NCBI GenBank assembly: GCA_016202645.1
Contig: JACQOF010000036.1
Location: 1 to 30,327 of the forward strand
Source of the DNA: a bacterium
GTDB taxonomy: Bacteria; Lindowbacteria; 2-12-FULL-62-27
Direction of reading: 5' to 3'
Length of the DNA: 30,327 nt
Shown one piece after another: positions 23,771-30,327 of this stretch (its first letter is position 1; each line of letters begins with the position of its first letter). Below the pieces are notes generated by a model, which made no database searches, had not been told where the DNA came from, and saw nothing but the letters and a program-made list of their open reading frames with translations. The translations under genes were made by a program, and so were the position numbers.

Positions 23771-24133
23771 TTAAACGTGGAAGGAAAGAGGCGGGGCGCG
23801 GATGGGGCCGGAGGAATGGCGGCCGGGGGCGCGGCAAAAAACATCGGCGGATGGGGACGCAGGCCGGCCGTCAAGAGAAAGCGACAGCGACGAAGCGGAC
23901 GCCGGAATCGAGTCCACGCCCGATCTGGCAAGCTGACACAAGAGACACTGATGATTCAACCCCGGAGCAAAAATCGCGGGGGCGAGGGGGTGGACGCCGA
24001 AGGACGGAGAAGTCCCGGCGATGGCGTGATGATGCAGGGGCATCATCAGGCACGTGAAAATGAAATACGCGGCCAATCCCGCAAGCGCGATCGATCGTGA
24101 ACCCATCCGCCGTCGCGCACTCCATACGTTCAC
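23771..24133 (-). CDS. Small secreted His/Cys protein in the metal operon (DUF2946-like)
   Basis: A 120-residue protein read from the GTG at 24133; an ATG at 24106 (MGSRSIALAG) is the alternative. It has one N-terminal hydrophobic segment (IALAGLAAYFIFTCLM), then LHHHAIAG, and NHQCLLCQLARSG with a CxxC, then a proline/serine-rich tail. Such H-rich plus CxxC small exported proteins (DUF2946-like) often sit in copper or zinc loci. It lies 52 bp upstream of the porin on the same strand, so it is probably the first gene of the operon. A hairpin (CCCGC, CTCAT, GCGGG) lies between them. Identity is tentative, but hydrophobic/metal-ligand layout argues against a chance ORF. Confidence 0.55.
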   Translation of the reverse strand: MNVWSARRRMGSRSIALAGLAAYFIFTCLMMPLHHHAIAGTSPSFGVHPLAPAIFAPGLNHQCLLCQLARSGVDSIPASASSLSLSLDGRPASPSADVFCRAPGRHSSGPIRAPPLSFHV

Positions 24134-24140
24134 GCCCGGG

Positions 24141-24146
24141 ATGCTA
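24141..24146 (-). promoter_or_regulatory. Candidate -10 box of the metal operon
   Basis: TAGCAT on the minus strand, 7 nt before the GTG at 24133, the same geometry as the leaderless promoters nearby. The -35 region is poor (TTCATT at 16-bp spacing). No dyad resembling a Zur or MntR box was recognised. Confidence 0.35.
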
Positions 24147-24220
24147 CAACACCCTGAAGGAAAATGAAAGCGCGGCCGTCCATGTCTTCTCGCTCAGTGG
24201 CCGTGGCCCATGGGGCCGGG

Positions 24221-24310
24221 TATTGACATTATTGACATTTGTCGAAAGTGTCAAAGTGTCAGAATGACCCCATCGACCCATCGACTGGATCCCATCGACT
24301 GACCCATCGA
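24221..24310. repeat. Short tandem and inverted repeats downstream of the amidohydrolase gene
   Basis: Two TTGACAT copies (24223-24238) face two GTGTCA copies (24248-24261), making an imperfect hairpin. These are followed by four copies of CCATCGAC, spaced 8 to 15 nt apart (24269-24311). This fills the gap between the amidohydrolase stop and the metal operon. The hairpin may work as a transcript end, but it is AT-poor at the base and lacks a clean U-run. Confidence 0.6.
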
Positions 24311-24316
24311 CATCTG

Positions 24317-25501
24317 TCAGTCATATCCGCCGTTCAGACGATAGACCCGGGCGGCGTTATCGCGGCCGATTTTTTGGGCGAGGTCATCCGGGAGCTGGTC
24401 CATGAGCGACCATGTCTCCTCGAAGGATTGGGGAAATTTGGGCGCGCGGGCGCTCTTGCCCGCGATAAATTCGTCCCCGCCGATCATGAACCGGTCCGGA
24501 AACTCGCGGAAGAAGTCCAACCACTCCGGCTTGAGCCGCCAGTCTTCATCCACGATCCGGTTCGGCATCGGCCCGCCATCGCCCACCTGATTCAAACGTT
24601 CTTCCGCCCGAAGCGCCAGAAACAAGTTCGGATGCAGGTTCAACAGATTTCGGAGGAGGCCGACCGTCATGTAGCCTGTATTGTCCCAGCCGATGTGCTG
24701 CCAGACGATCCGGGCGGTTTGGTTATGCGACAGCAGGCGTTCCAGAGCCGGGATGGTTGCCGGAAGCGTGCCAGGATTCGCCGAGCAGGCGCGCCGGAGA
24801 TTTTCGGGCGTTGGAATATTCTCCGGGACCGCCTCGGTGTGGAGGTCAATCGGGACGTCATATTTCGCGGCAAGGTCCGCCAGCAACAGATAGAGCGGAT
24901 GGTCCGGCGCCGCGAATTGGTAGGAATGTCGTTCCGACATGCAGATGTGAAGGCCCAGCATTTCGCCGAAGCCCGTCGCGCCCATCCGCATGATCTCTTC
25001 GGCTTTTTTTCTGAATTCATTCCGAATCCGGGACGTTACCTCGTTGGCATCCGTACCCTGCAGAACCGGATTGAGGTGCGACCCGCCGCCCATGAAATAG
25101 AGCCGGCCGGGATGGCGTTTCGATGCGTCGACGGCCGACTGCAGTTCCGCGTCGCCGTCACCGCCGGCATGACCGGGCACCACCACGATCAGAGACTTGG
25201 CGACGTCATATTCGTCCATGAGACGTACCATCTCGTCCGCAGCTGGTTGAACTCCCGTCTCCCCGCTCGATGGACGACCGCCCCTATCTCCCTCGCCGCG
25301 CCGCAACCCCGGCGGGCCCCGCCGACGCATGGGCCGGTCCGAACCACCAGCCGGCCGCGCAGTTTTCACGGCTTGAAGATGCATGTGGGTATCGATATAC
25401 CCGCCCCGCCGTTCGGCAACCCCGACGGATGCGCAGACCACGGCACCGACGAGGGCGACGACGACGACCCCCGGCCTATTCCTCGATCTTGTAGGTTTCA
25501 A
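24317..25501 (-). CDS. Exported metal-dependent amidohydrolase (amidohydro_2/TIM-barrel)
   Basis: A 394-residue hydrolase, read from TTG at 25501, overlapping the response-regulator gene by 26 bp. The N-terminus is basic (KPTRSRNR), then a hydrophobic VVVVALVGAVVCASVGVA, so export is likely. Metal ligands of the amidohydrolase superfamily are visible: YIDTHMHLQ (HxH), DLHTEAVP, WQHIGWDN and the late aspartate in MIGGDEF. Residues about 45-80 are an Arg/Gly-rich insertion of low complexity. The substrate is unknown. It is the last gene of the radical SAM/two-component operon. The start is uncertain because TTG is weak and no ribosome binding site precedes it. Confidence 0.75.
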   Translation of the reverse strand: MKPTRSRNRPGVVVVALVGAVVCASVGVAERRGGYIDTHMHLQAVKTARPAGGSDRPMRRRGPPGLRRGEGDRGGRPSSGETGVQPAADEMVRLMDEYDVAKSLIVVVPGHAGGDGDAELQSAVDASKRHPGRLYFMGGGSHLNPVLQGTDANEVTSRIRNEFRKKAEEIMRMGATGFGEMLGLHICMSERHSYQFAAPDHPLYLLLADLAAKYDVPIDLHTEAVPENIPTPENLRRACSANPGTLPATIPALERLLSHNQTARIVWQHIGWDNTGYMTVGLLRNLLNLHPNLFLALRAEERLNQVGDGGPMPNRIVDEDWRLKPEWLDFFREFPDRFMIGGDEFIAGKSARAPKFPQSFEETWSLMDQLPDDLAQKIGRDNAARVYRLNGGYD

Positions 25502-26810
25502 TCTTGTTGTAGAGGCGGGTTCTGGAAATGCCCAGGATGCGGGCGGCGTGGGATTTGTTGCCGGTGGCGGCTTTGAGGGCGCGTTCGATCAGGACTTTTT
25601 CGGATTCGACAAGTCTCGGGACTTCGCCCGCGTGGGCGGCCGTGGAGACGCGGATGGTCGCGGGAAGGTCTTTGACGTCGATGCGCTGGTCGACGCCCAT
25701 CGCAAAACAGCCTTCGATCACGTTTTCAAGCTGTCGGACGTTGCCGGGCCAGGGATGGGCTTGGACGATGTCCATCGCTTCCGGCGAAAGTCCCGCCACC
25801 GCGCGCCCGAACACCGTGTTGAAGCGTTCGATAAAATGCCCAACGAGAATCGGGATGTCGTCGCGGCGGTCGCGCAGGGCTGGGATCTGGACCGTGATCA
25901 CCGACAGGCGGTAGTAGAGGTCCTCCCGGATGATTTTGGCCTCAATGGCCTGTTCGATGTTCTGGTTCGTCGCCGCGAGGATTCGCGCGTCGACCGGCCG
26001 TTCCTTTGTGTCGCCGACCGGCCGGATGGTTTTTTCCTGAAGAGCCCGGAGGAGTTTGACCTGCGCCGGCGGGGCCATTTCGCCGATCTCGTCGAGAAAG
26101 AGGGTTCCCTTTTCGGCCGCAACGAACATGCCGTCGTGGTCCGACACGGCGGACGTGAAGGAACCTTTTTTATGCCCGAAGAGTTCGCTTTCGATGAGTT
26201 CTTTCGGGAGGGCGCCGCAGTTGACGGCGAGAAACGGGTGTTTCGCGCGCGCGCTCTGGGCGTGGATGGCCCGCGCCACCATCTCCTTGCCGGTGCCGCT
26301 TTCCCCCAGAATCAGCACCGGGCTGTCAACCCGGGCGGCCGCCGCGATCTTGTCGTAGACCTCGCGCATGAGGAAAGACTTCCCGATCAGACCCCCGACC
26401 GCGCCGCTTTTTCGGATGTGTTGTCGCAGTCTGCTGACGTCGGATTCGAGTTTCTGTTTTTCGCTGAATCGTCCGATGCAGGCAAGGAGTTCCTCTTTCG
26501 CGAACGGTTTGGTGATGTAGTCCGAAGCGCCGAGTTTCATCGCATCGACCGCCGACTTGACCGACCCGTACCCGGTCATCAGGACGACCGGCAGGCCCGG
26601 CTTGTTGCGGGTGATCCACTTGAGAAGGCCAAGCCCGTCCGGCCGGCCGGGCATCCGGAGGTCCGTCAGGACGAGGTCGGGTTTGTCCTCGATTTCCCGG
26701 ATCGCCGCCTCGCCGGACGGCGCGATCAGCGTGGCGTGTCCGGCGCGTTTGAGAAGCCGCGCGCAGGACGAGAGCATGTCAGGATCATCCTCAACGATTA
26801 AGATCTTCAT
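25476..26810 (-). CDS. Sigma-54-dependent response regulator, NtrC family
   Basis: Three-domain transcription activator of 444 residues. Receiver 1-115 has phosphoacceptor D50 in VLTDLRMPG and K101 in ITKPFA. The AAA+ domain (about 140-375) has Walker A GESGTGKE (169-176), Walker B GTLFLDEIGE (235-244), the arginine fingers region in REDLYYRLSV, and a sigma-54 contact loop reading GSFTSA (216-221) instead of the consensus GAFTGA. A Fis-type helix-turn-helix (NKSHAARILGISRTRLYNKI, 418-437) binds DNA. The start overlaps the kinase stop as ATGA. It therefore pairs with that kinase. Confidence 0.95.
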   Translation of the reverse strand: MKILIVEDDPDMLSSCARLLKRAGHATLIAPSGEAAIREIEDKPDLVLTDLRMPGRPDGLGLLKWITRNKPGLPVVLMTGYGSVKSAVDAMKLGASDYITKPFAKEELLACIGRFSEKQKLESDVSRLRQHIRKSGAVGGLIGKSFLMREVYDKIAAAARVDSPVLILGESGTGKEMVARAIHAQSARAKHPFLAVNCGALPKELIESELFGHKKGSFTSAVSDHDGMFVAAEKGTLFLDEIGEMAPPAQVKLLRALQEKTIRPVGDTKERPVDARILAATNQNIEQAIEAKIIREDLYYRLSVITVQIPALRDRRDDIPILVGHFIERFNTVFGRAVAGLSPEAMDIVQAHPWPGNVRQLENVIEGCFAMGVDQRIDVKDLPATIRVSTAAHAGEVPRLVESEKVLIERALKAATGNKSHAARILGISRTRLYNKIETYKIEE

Positions 26811-27793
26811 GACGCGTGCGCCATTGCGACGGGCCGGGCCGGCAGGGAAATCGTGAACGTCGTGCCCCCGCCAACCTGCGACTTGACCCGGATGGCGCCG
26901 CCGTGGTCCTCGGCGATGCGGCGGGCGATGGCAAGTCCCAGCCCGGTGCCCCGTTCGGAGGATTTGGTGGTGTAGAACGGCTCAAAAATATGTTCGAGCA
27001 CGTCCGGCGGAATGCCGGGCCCCCCGTCGGAGACCTGGATGTTCAACGTCCCGTCGCCCGGGACTACGGTTTTAATGTCGATGCGACCGCCCCGGGGCTG
27101 GGCGTCGACGGCGTTTTGCATGAGGTTGAAAATGAGCTGTTCCATGAGATTGCCGTTGCAGATCATCGCGCATTCCCTGCAGTCGACCGCCATTTCCATT
27201 TTGATCCCGCGTTTTTTAAGTTCATCATCGAAGAGCGCCACCGCCCGGCGGATGATGAAACAGACGCTCTCCTCCTTGAACTCCTCCCTGCGGGGTCTGG
27301 CATAGAGCAGGAGATTCCGGACGACGCCCTTGCAGTAATTGGCGTTCCGGAATATTTTTTGGATTTCCTCCTTCATCTCCGGGTTCCCGTTGACCTCCTC
27401 CTCGAGCATCTCGGCGGTGAGCATGATGGACCCGAGGGGGGTATTCAGCTGGTGGGCGACGCCGGCGGCGATCTGTCCGATCGAAGCCATTTTTTCGGCC
27501 TGGGCCATGCGGCGGTCGAACTGCTCCTCCTTCTCGGCAACCTGTTCCTCCAGTTGCCGGCGATTTCGGAGAATGAAAAATGCCGCCCAAGCGGCCAGGA
27601 GCACGGCGCAGACCAGGCCGTGGCTGACGAAGAGCGCGTGGACTTCCTGGATGGCGAACTCCCGGAAATAATTCGACGCCACGAGCTGAAAAACGCCCCA
27701 GACGAGAACCGAAAGCGTCAGCGCTGACAGGACAACCAGGCTCCGGGATGAAGGCCTCATGCCGGGAGCCGGAGCAGTTTTATCGTCATTCAT
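26807..27793 (-). CDS. Sensor histidine kinase, partner of the NtrC-type regulator
   Basis: A 328-residue kinase, read from the ATG at 27793 (MNDDKTAPAP); the frame is open further upstream only through another gene. Two membrane segments (about 19-39 and 56-75) enclose a loop of under 20 residues, so there is no large outside sensor: the signal may be sensed in the membrane. A coiled coil follows (76-100), then HisKA with H114 in GVAHQLNTPLG (Gln-Leu-Asn rather than the usual Glu-Leu-Asn), then HATPase with LMQNAVDA, SDGGPGIPP, EPFYTTK and GTGLGLAIA. The stop overlaps the regulator start. It begins 25 nt after the radical SAM gene. Confidence 0.92.
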   Translation of the reverse strand: MNDDKTAPAPGMRPSSRSLVVLSALTLSVLVWGVFQLVASNYFREFAIQEVHALFVSHGLVCAVLLAAWAAFFILRNRRQLEEQVAEKEEQFDRRMAQAEKMASIGQIAAGVAHQLNTPLGSIMLTAEMLEEEVNGNPEMKEEIQKIFRNANYCKGVVRNLLLYARPRREEFKEESVCFIIRRAVALFDDELKKRGIKMEMAVDCRECAMICNGNLMEQLIFNLMQNAVDAQPRGGRIDIKTVVPGDGTLNIQVSDGGPGIPPDVLEHIFEPFYTTKSSERGTGLGLAIARRIAEDHGGAIRVKSQVGGGTTFTISLPARPVAMAHAS

Positions 27794-27818
27794 GAATAAC
27801 CCCGTCCATTCCGGAAAA

Positions 27819-28958
27819 TCAGACCGGGCGGTCCACCGCCCGAAACGCAGGCGGAACGTAAAGACACGCCGGCTCTTCTTCGAGCGGGTCGCCCGTAAGG
27901 GCCCAGGCCCTGGCGCGGTTGCCGCCGCAGACGATGCGATACTCGCACACGCCGCATTTGCCTTTGAGCTTGGCCGGATCGCGAAGGTCCCGGAAGATAA
28001 AACTGTTCCGGTAAATGTCGACAACGCTTTGCTCCCTCACATTCCCCGCCCGGATCGGCAGAAATCCACTCGGATAAACGTCGCCCGTGTGCGAGATGAA
28101 CACGAGACCCTTGCCGTCATTGACGCCCTGTGTCGGCCGCTGGATTCCGTCGGCATACCGAAAACCGGCGCCGGCAACCTCACGGTAGCATCCATACTCG
28201 TCTTTTTCCAGATCGGCGCCGTCCCGGCGCGCCCGGGTGATCGCCACGCGCCGGTAATGCTGGGCGGCGGTGGCCTTGATGTCGAACGGCACTTTCCGGG
28301 TCAGGCCGTAGAGCCAGTGAAAAATCCGCTCGTGCTGGCTTGCCGAAATCATGTCGGTCTTTTTGCCGCGGCCGGTCGGCACGAGAAAAAATACGCTCCA
28401 CTGGACCGCGCCGAATCCCTCGACAAGTTTGGCGATTCGGGGAAGGTCCGCGGAGTTTTGCCGGGCGACGGTGGTGTTGATCTGAAGAGGCATGTCGAGG
28501 TCCTTCAGATCCCGGATGATCTCCATCGTCCGGTCGTAACAGCCCTGCTCGCCGCGAAATCCGTCGTGAACAGCGGCGGTCGGGCCGTCGAGGGAAAGCG
28601 CGATGCGGGCGATGCCGCAGTTTCGGATTTCCCGGAGACGGGACCTGGTCACCAAGGGCGTGGCGGACGGCGTGAGGGACGTCCGAAGCCCCCGCTCCTT
28701 CGCCGCATAGCAGATCATGTCCTCCAAGTCCGGCCGTTTCATCGGGTCGCCGCCGGTGATGACGAAAATGGGGCGGAAGTCTTTCCCTCCGAATTCGGCG
28801 ATGTCATTGATGAGGCGGTATCCCTCCGCGCTTGTCAGCTCGCGCGGGTCGCGGGGTTTTTGCGCGGCCGCGCGGCAGTGGACACAGCACAGATCGCAGG
28901 CCCGCGTGATTTCCCAGATGGCCGTATAGGGGGCAAGATTGAAATCAACAGACGTCAC
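27819..28958 (-). CDS. Radical SAM/SPASM protein, TIGR04053-like
   Basis: A 379-residue radical SAM enzyme, read from the GTG at 28958 (VTSVDFNLAPYTAIW), where AGGAG lies 6 nt upstream; the open frame upstream is GC-driven and overlaps the preceding gene. The CxxxCxxC cluster is CDLCCVHC (about residues 22-29), followed by VITGGDPMKRPDL (GGE-like SAM site) and TPSATPL. The C-terminal part has GLVFISHTGDVYPSGFLP, then the SPASM-type cysteines KGKCGVCEYRIVCGGNRARAW and EPACLYVP. This matches my memory of family TIGR04053, sister to the heme-maturation enzymes AhbD/NirJ. Its substrate has not been assigned. It lies 53 nt after an AhbC-like gene. Confidence 0.88.
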   Translation of the reverse strand: MTSVDFNLAPYTAIWEITRACDLCCVHCRAAAQKPRDPRELTSAEGYRLINDIAEFGGKDFRPIFVITGGDPMKRPDLEDMICYAAKERGLRTSLTPSATPLVTRSRLREIRNCGIARIALSLDGPTAAVHDGFRGEQGCYDRTMEIIRDLKDLDMPLQINTTVARQNSADLPRIAKLVEGFGAVQWSVFFLVPTGRGKKTDMISASQHERIFHWLYGLTRKVPFDIKATAAQHYRRVAITRARRDGADLEKDEYGCYREVAGAGFRYADGIQRPTQGVNDGKGLVFISHTGDVYPSGFLPIRAGNVREQSVVDIYRNSFIFRDLRDPAKLKGKCGVCEYRIVCGGNRARAWALTGDPLEEEPACLYVPPAFRAVDRPV

Positions 28959-29011
28959 AGGGCGCTCCTGCCAAGCCAGCCGCGCGCCCTGGGGCGCGGA
29001 CGCGCCGGGGG

Positions 29012-30172
29012 TCACTCGGCGATCTCCGCGGCCGTCAGGAGACACGACGGGTCCGGCGCCCATGGATCGCCTGTGGCGGCTTCGGCGCGGGACCGCAGGC
29101 CGCCTCCGCACATCGGGAGAAACCGGCAGGAAACACAGCGGCCATTCAGGTGGGACAGCCGGTCGCGAAGCTGGACATGATGGGGATCCTCGGGGTTGCT
29201 CCAGATTTCAGAGAAGGGTTTGAGACGAATGTTTCCGAACACGCGCTGAAACGAAAACTGGTCCGCATGCACACGGCCCTCCCAGTCAATCTCCGCGAGG
29301 CCAACGCCGGAACTGGTCCGGGCGCCGCCATGACGTTCGAGGCGTTCGCGGACGGCGGCGGCGCGGACGCGGTTTTCCGCCAGAAGTTTCAGATAGATGT
29401 AGGGTCCGTCGGAATGGTTGTCGACGGTGAGGATTTCCTTGTCGAGGTCCATTTCAAAAAACCGTTTCGCGGCGGCGCAGAGCTTGTCGATCGCCGCGCG
29501 GCGCTTATCAACCGGCAGATCGTCCGGATGGAGTTCGGCGCCACGGCCGGAATAGGCGAGATGGTAAAAACAGGCGCGGCTGATCGGCTCTTCTTCGACG
29601 AAGCGGAGGACATTGTCGAGATCGTCGACGGTGTGACGGGTCAGGGTAAGCCGGAGACCCACCCGCACGCCAACCGGTTTCAGGTGATGCATCCCGCGTT
29701 TGGCCTGCTCGAACGCGCCGGGCGCGCCCCGGAAGAAATCGTTGACACTGCCCAGTCCGTCAAAGGAAATCCCAACGTAGGAAAACCCCGCCTCGGCGAT
29801 TTTCTGCGCGACTTTTGGCGTGATCAGCGTGCCGTTCGTCGACAGCGTCACCCGCAGACCCTGCCGTGCCGCATGGGCCGCCAGCGTGAAAATATCCGGG
29901 CGGGTCAGAGGTTCACCGCCCGAAAAAAGGACGAACTTGACGCCGTAGTTGGCCAGATCGTCCAGGAGCGCGCGGACTTCATCCGTCGACAGTTCGGCGG
30001 GCGCCCGCCGGCCGTCCGAATCGGAATAACAGTGCAAACACCTCAGATTGCACCGGCGAGTGAGGTTCAGAACGACAATGGGCCGGATGTCCCGCGGGTC
30101 CGTTGGTTTATTATACCGGACGGCATCCGACGCATTTTCCTGGCCTGTGTAGAGGCTCGAAATGTTGATCAT
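29012..30172 (-). CDS. AhbC/NirJ-like radical SAM protein (siroheme-derived heme maturation family)
   Basis: A 386-residue enzyme from the ATG at 30172 (MINISSLYTGQENASD), as in homologs. The iron-sulfur motif is CNLRCLHC (about residues 42-49), then LFSGGEPLTRPD, TLSTNGTLI, YVGISFDG, FRGAPGAF, VGLRLTLTR, CFYHLAYSGRG, ILTVDNHSDGPYIYLKL, and VHADQFSF with GNIRLKPFSEIW. The SPASM cysteines are CVSCRFLPMC and PSC. These phrases fit AhbC (12,18-didecarboxysiroheme deacetylase) and NirJ, which act in alternative heme b or heme d1 synthesis. No other ahb or nir gene is nearby, so the true substrate may differ. It is the first gene of the operon. Confidence 0.88.
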   Translation of the reverse strand: MINISSLYTGQENASDAVRYNKPTDPRDIRPIVVLNLTRRCNLRCLHCYSDSDGRRAPAELSTDEVRALLDDLANYGVKFVLFSGGEPLTRPDIFTLAAHAARQGLRVTLSTNGTLITPKVAQKIAEAGFSYVGISFDGLGSVNDFFRGAPGAFEQAKRGMHHLKPVGVRVGLRLTLTRHTVDDLDNVLRFVEEEPISRACFYHLAYSGRGAELHPDDLPVDKRRAAIDKLCAAAKRFFEMDLDKEILTVDNHSDGPYIYLKLLAENRVRAAAVRERLERHGGARTSSGVGLAEIDWEGRVHADQFSFQRVFGNIRLKPFSEIWSNPEDPHHVQLRDRLSHLNGRCVSCRFLPMCGGGLRSRAEAATGDPWAPDPSCLLTAAEIAE

Positions 30173-30225
30173 GCTTGGATATACAGGCAATAACCGCGCC
30201 GACGGGCGGGGGGACCGGAAATTCG
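30173..30225. promoter_or_regulatory. Upstream region of the radical SAM operon
   Basis: Reading the minus strand, TATATC lies 5 nt before the ATG at 30172 and may be a -10, but no acceptable -35 is seen. The rest (CGGTCCCCCCGCCCGTC) is GC-rich. No FNR- or Dnr-type TTGAT-N4-ATCAA box is present. Confidence 0.3.
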
Positions 30226-30327
30226 ATGCAGTTAGAAGTTAATCAACTCGTTATGCGGTTTGTCGGAAATGCGGGACTTTCAACTTACGGACGGAAACTG
30301 TCCTATTTCATGACACGGGGCTCGAAC
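30226..30327 (+). CDS. Possible start of a gene leaving the window (hypothetical)
   Basis: The plus-strand frame from the ATG at 30226 (MQLEVNQLVMRFVG) stays open for 34 codons to the window edge. It would diverge from the radical SAM operon. Composition is more AT-rich than the flanks, and there is no strong ribosome binding site. I do not recognise the protein, and the open stretch is short enough to be chance. Confidence 0.25.
   Translation, partial: MQLEVNQLVMRFVGNAGLSTYGRKLSYFMTRGSN

Noticed and set aside
24222-24240. TTGACA copies as promoter -35 elements
   Set aside because: They form part of an inverted repeat, and no suitable -10 or plus-strand gene follows.
24317-25501. The residues GGDEF in the amidohydrolase
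   Set aside because: The motif is in MIGGDEFIAGK, at the late metal-ligand aspartate of an amidohydrolase; no diguanylate cyclase domain surrounds it.
27794-28024. Longer N-terminus for the kinase (405 codons from 28024)
   Set aside because: The extra codons lie inside the preceding radical SAM gene; MNDDKT at 27793 fits the gene spacing and starts just before the membrane segment.
30290-30327. tRNA fragment at the right edge (TTCGAGCC on the minus strand resembles a T-loop)
   Set aside because: The visible part shows no CCA end and cannot be folded as a full tRNA; the opposite strand has an open frame.
30173-30327. Precursor peptide gene for the radical SAM enzymes
   Set aside because: No small minus-strand ORF with a leader/core layout was seen; the first ATG upstream is followed at once by a stop.

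Overview
The window is a dense, GC-rich bacterial segment from a flagellated Gram-negative organism: it has a flagellar export cluster, an outer-membrane porin, a LexA repressor and an NtrC-type two-component system. I read it as an uncultivated or little-studied lineage of the Desulfobacterota / Nitrospirota / NC10 kind. That placement is inference from gene content, and no single marker settles it. No gap between genes exceeds 300 bases.

Layout. (1) 1-6937, minus strand: flagellar export-gate operon fliO-fliP-fliQ-fliR-flhB-flhA-flhF, with flhF running off the left edge. Two of its gene gaps are filled exactly by a heptamer-based inverted repeat. (2) 7046-8987: lexA (minus), with a palindromic operator inside its own promoter, diverging from an AmpG-like MFS permease (plus). 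(3) 9129-10879, minus: a visibly lower-GC islet with a membrane-anchored Mrr-type nuclease carrying a topoisomerase-type zinc finger, and a toxin/antitoxin-like pair (DUF4258-like plus YgiT/MqsA-like zinc ribbon). (4) 10924-16952, minus: an overlapping operon of a fold-type-II PLP enzyme, panB, panC and a 975-residue HEAT-repeat/class III nucleotidyl cyclase fusion. (5) 17061-18709: a hexose-6-phosphate epimerase-like gene and an SDR oxidoreductase, divergent from a 62-bp bidirectional promoter. (6) 18759-20645, plus: an orphan sensor histidine kinase. (7) 20651-24133, minus: a probable zinc/manganese uptake operon (small secreted His/Cys protein, porin, solute-binding protein, ABC permease) with no ATPase gene. 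(8) 24317-30172, minus: AhbC/NirJ-like radical SAM protein, TIGR04053-like radical SAM/SPASM protein, histidine kinase, sigma-54 response regulator and an exported amidohydrolase, all close or overlapping.

Cross-cutting signal. Many first genes (lexA, the toxin gene, the SDR, the epimerase, the orphan kinase, the small metal protein) have a -10 hexamer only 6-8 nt before the start codon and no Shine-Dalgarno sequence, so they should make leaderless mRNAs. Downstream genes use stop/start overlaps or ordinary ribosome binding sites. The best candidates for something undescribed are the radical SAM/two-component/amidohydrolase operon, the HEAT-cyclase fusion coupled to pantothenate synthesis, and the heptamer repeat element.
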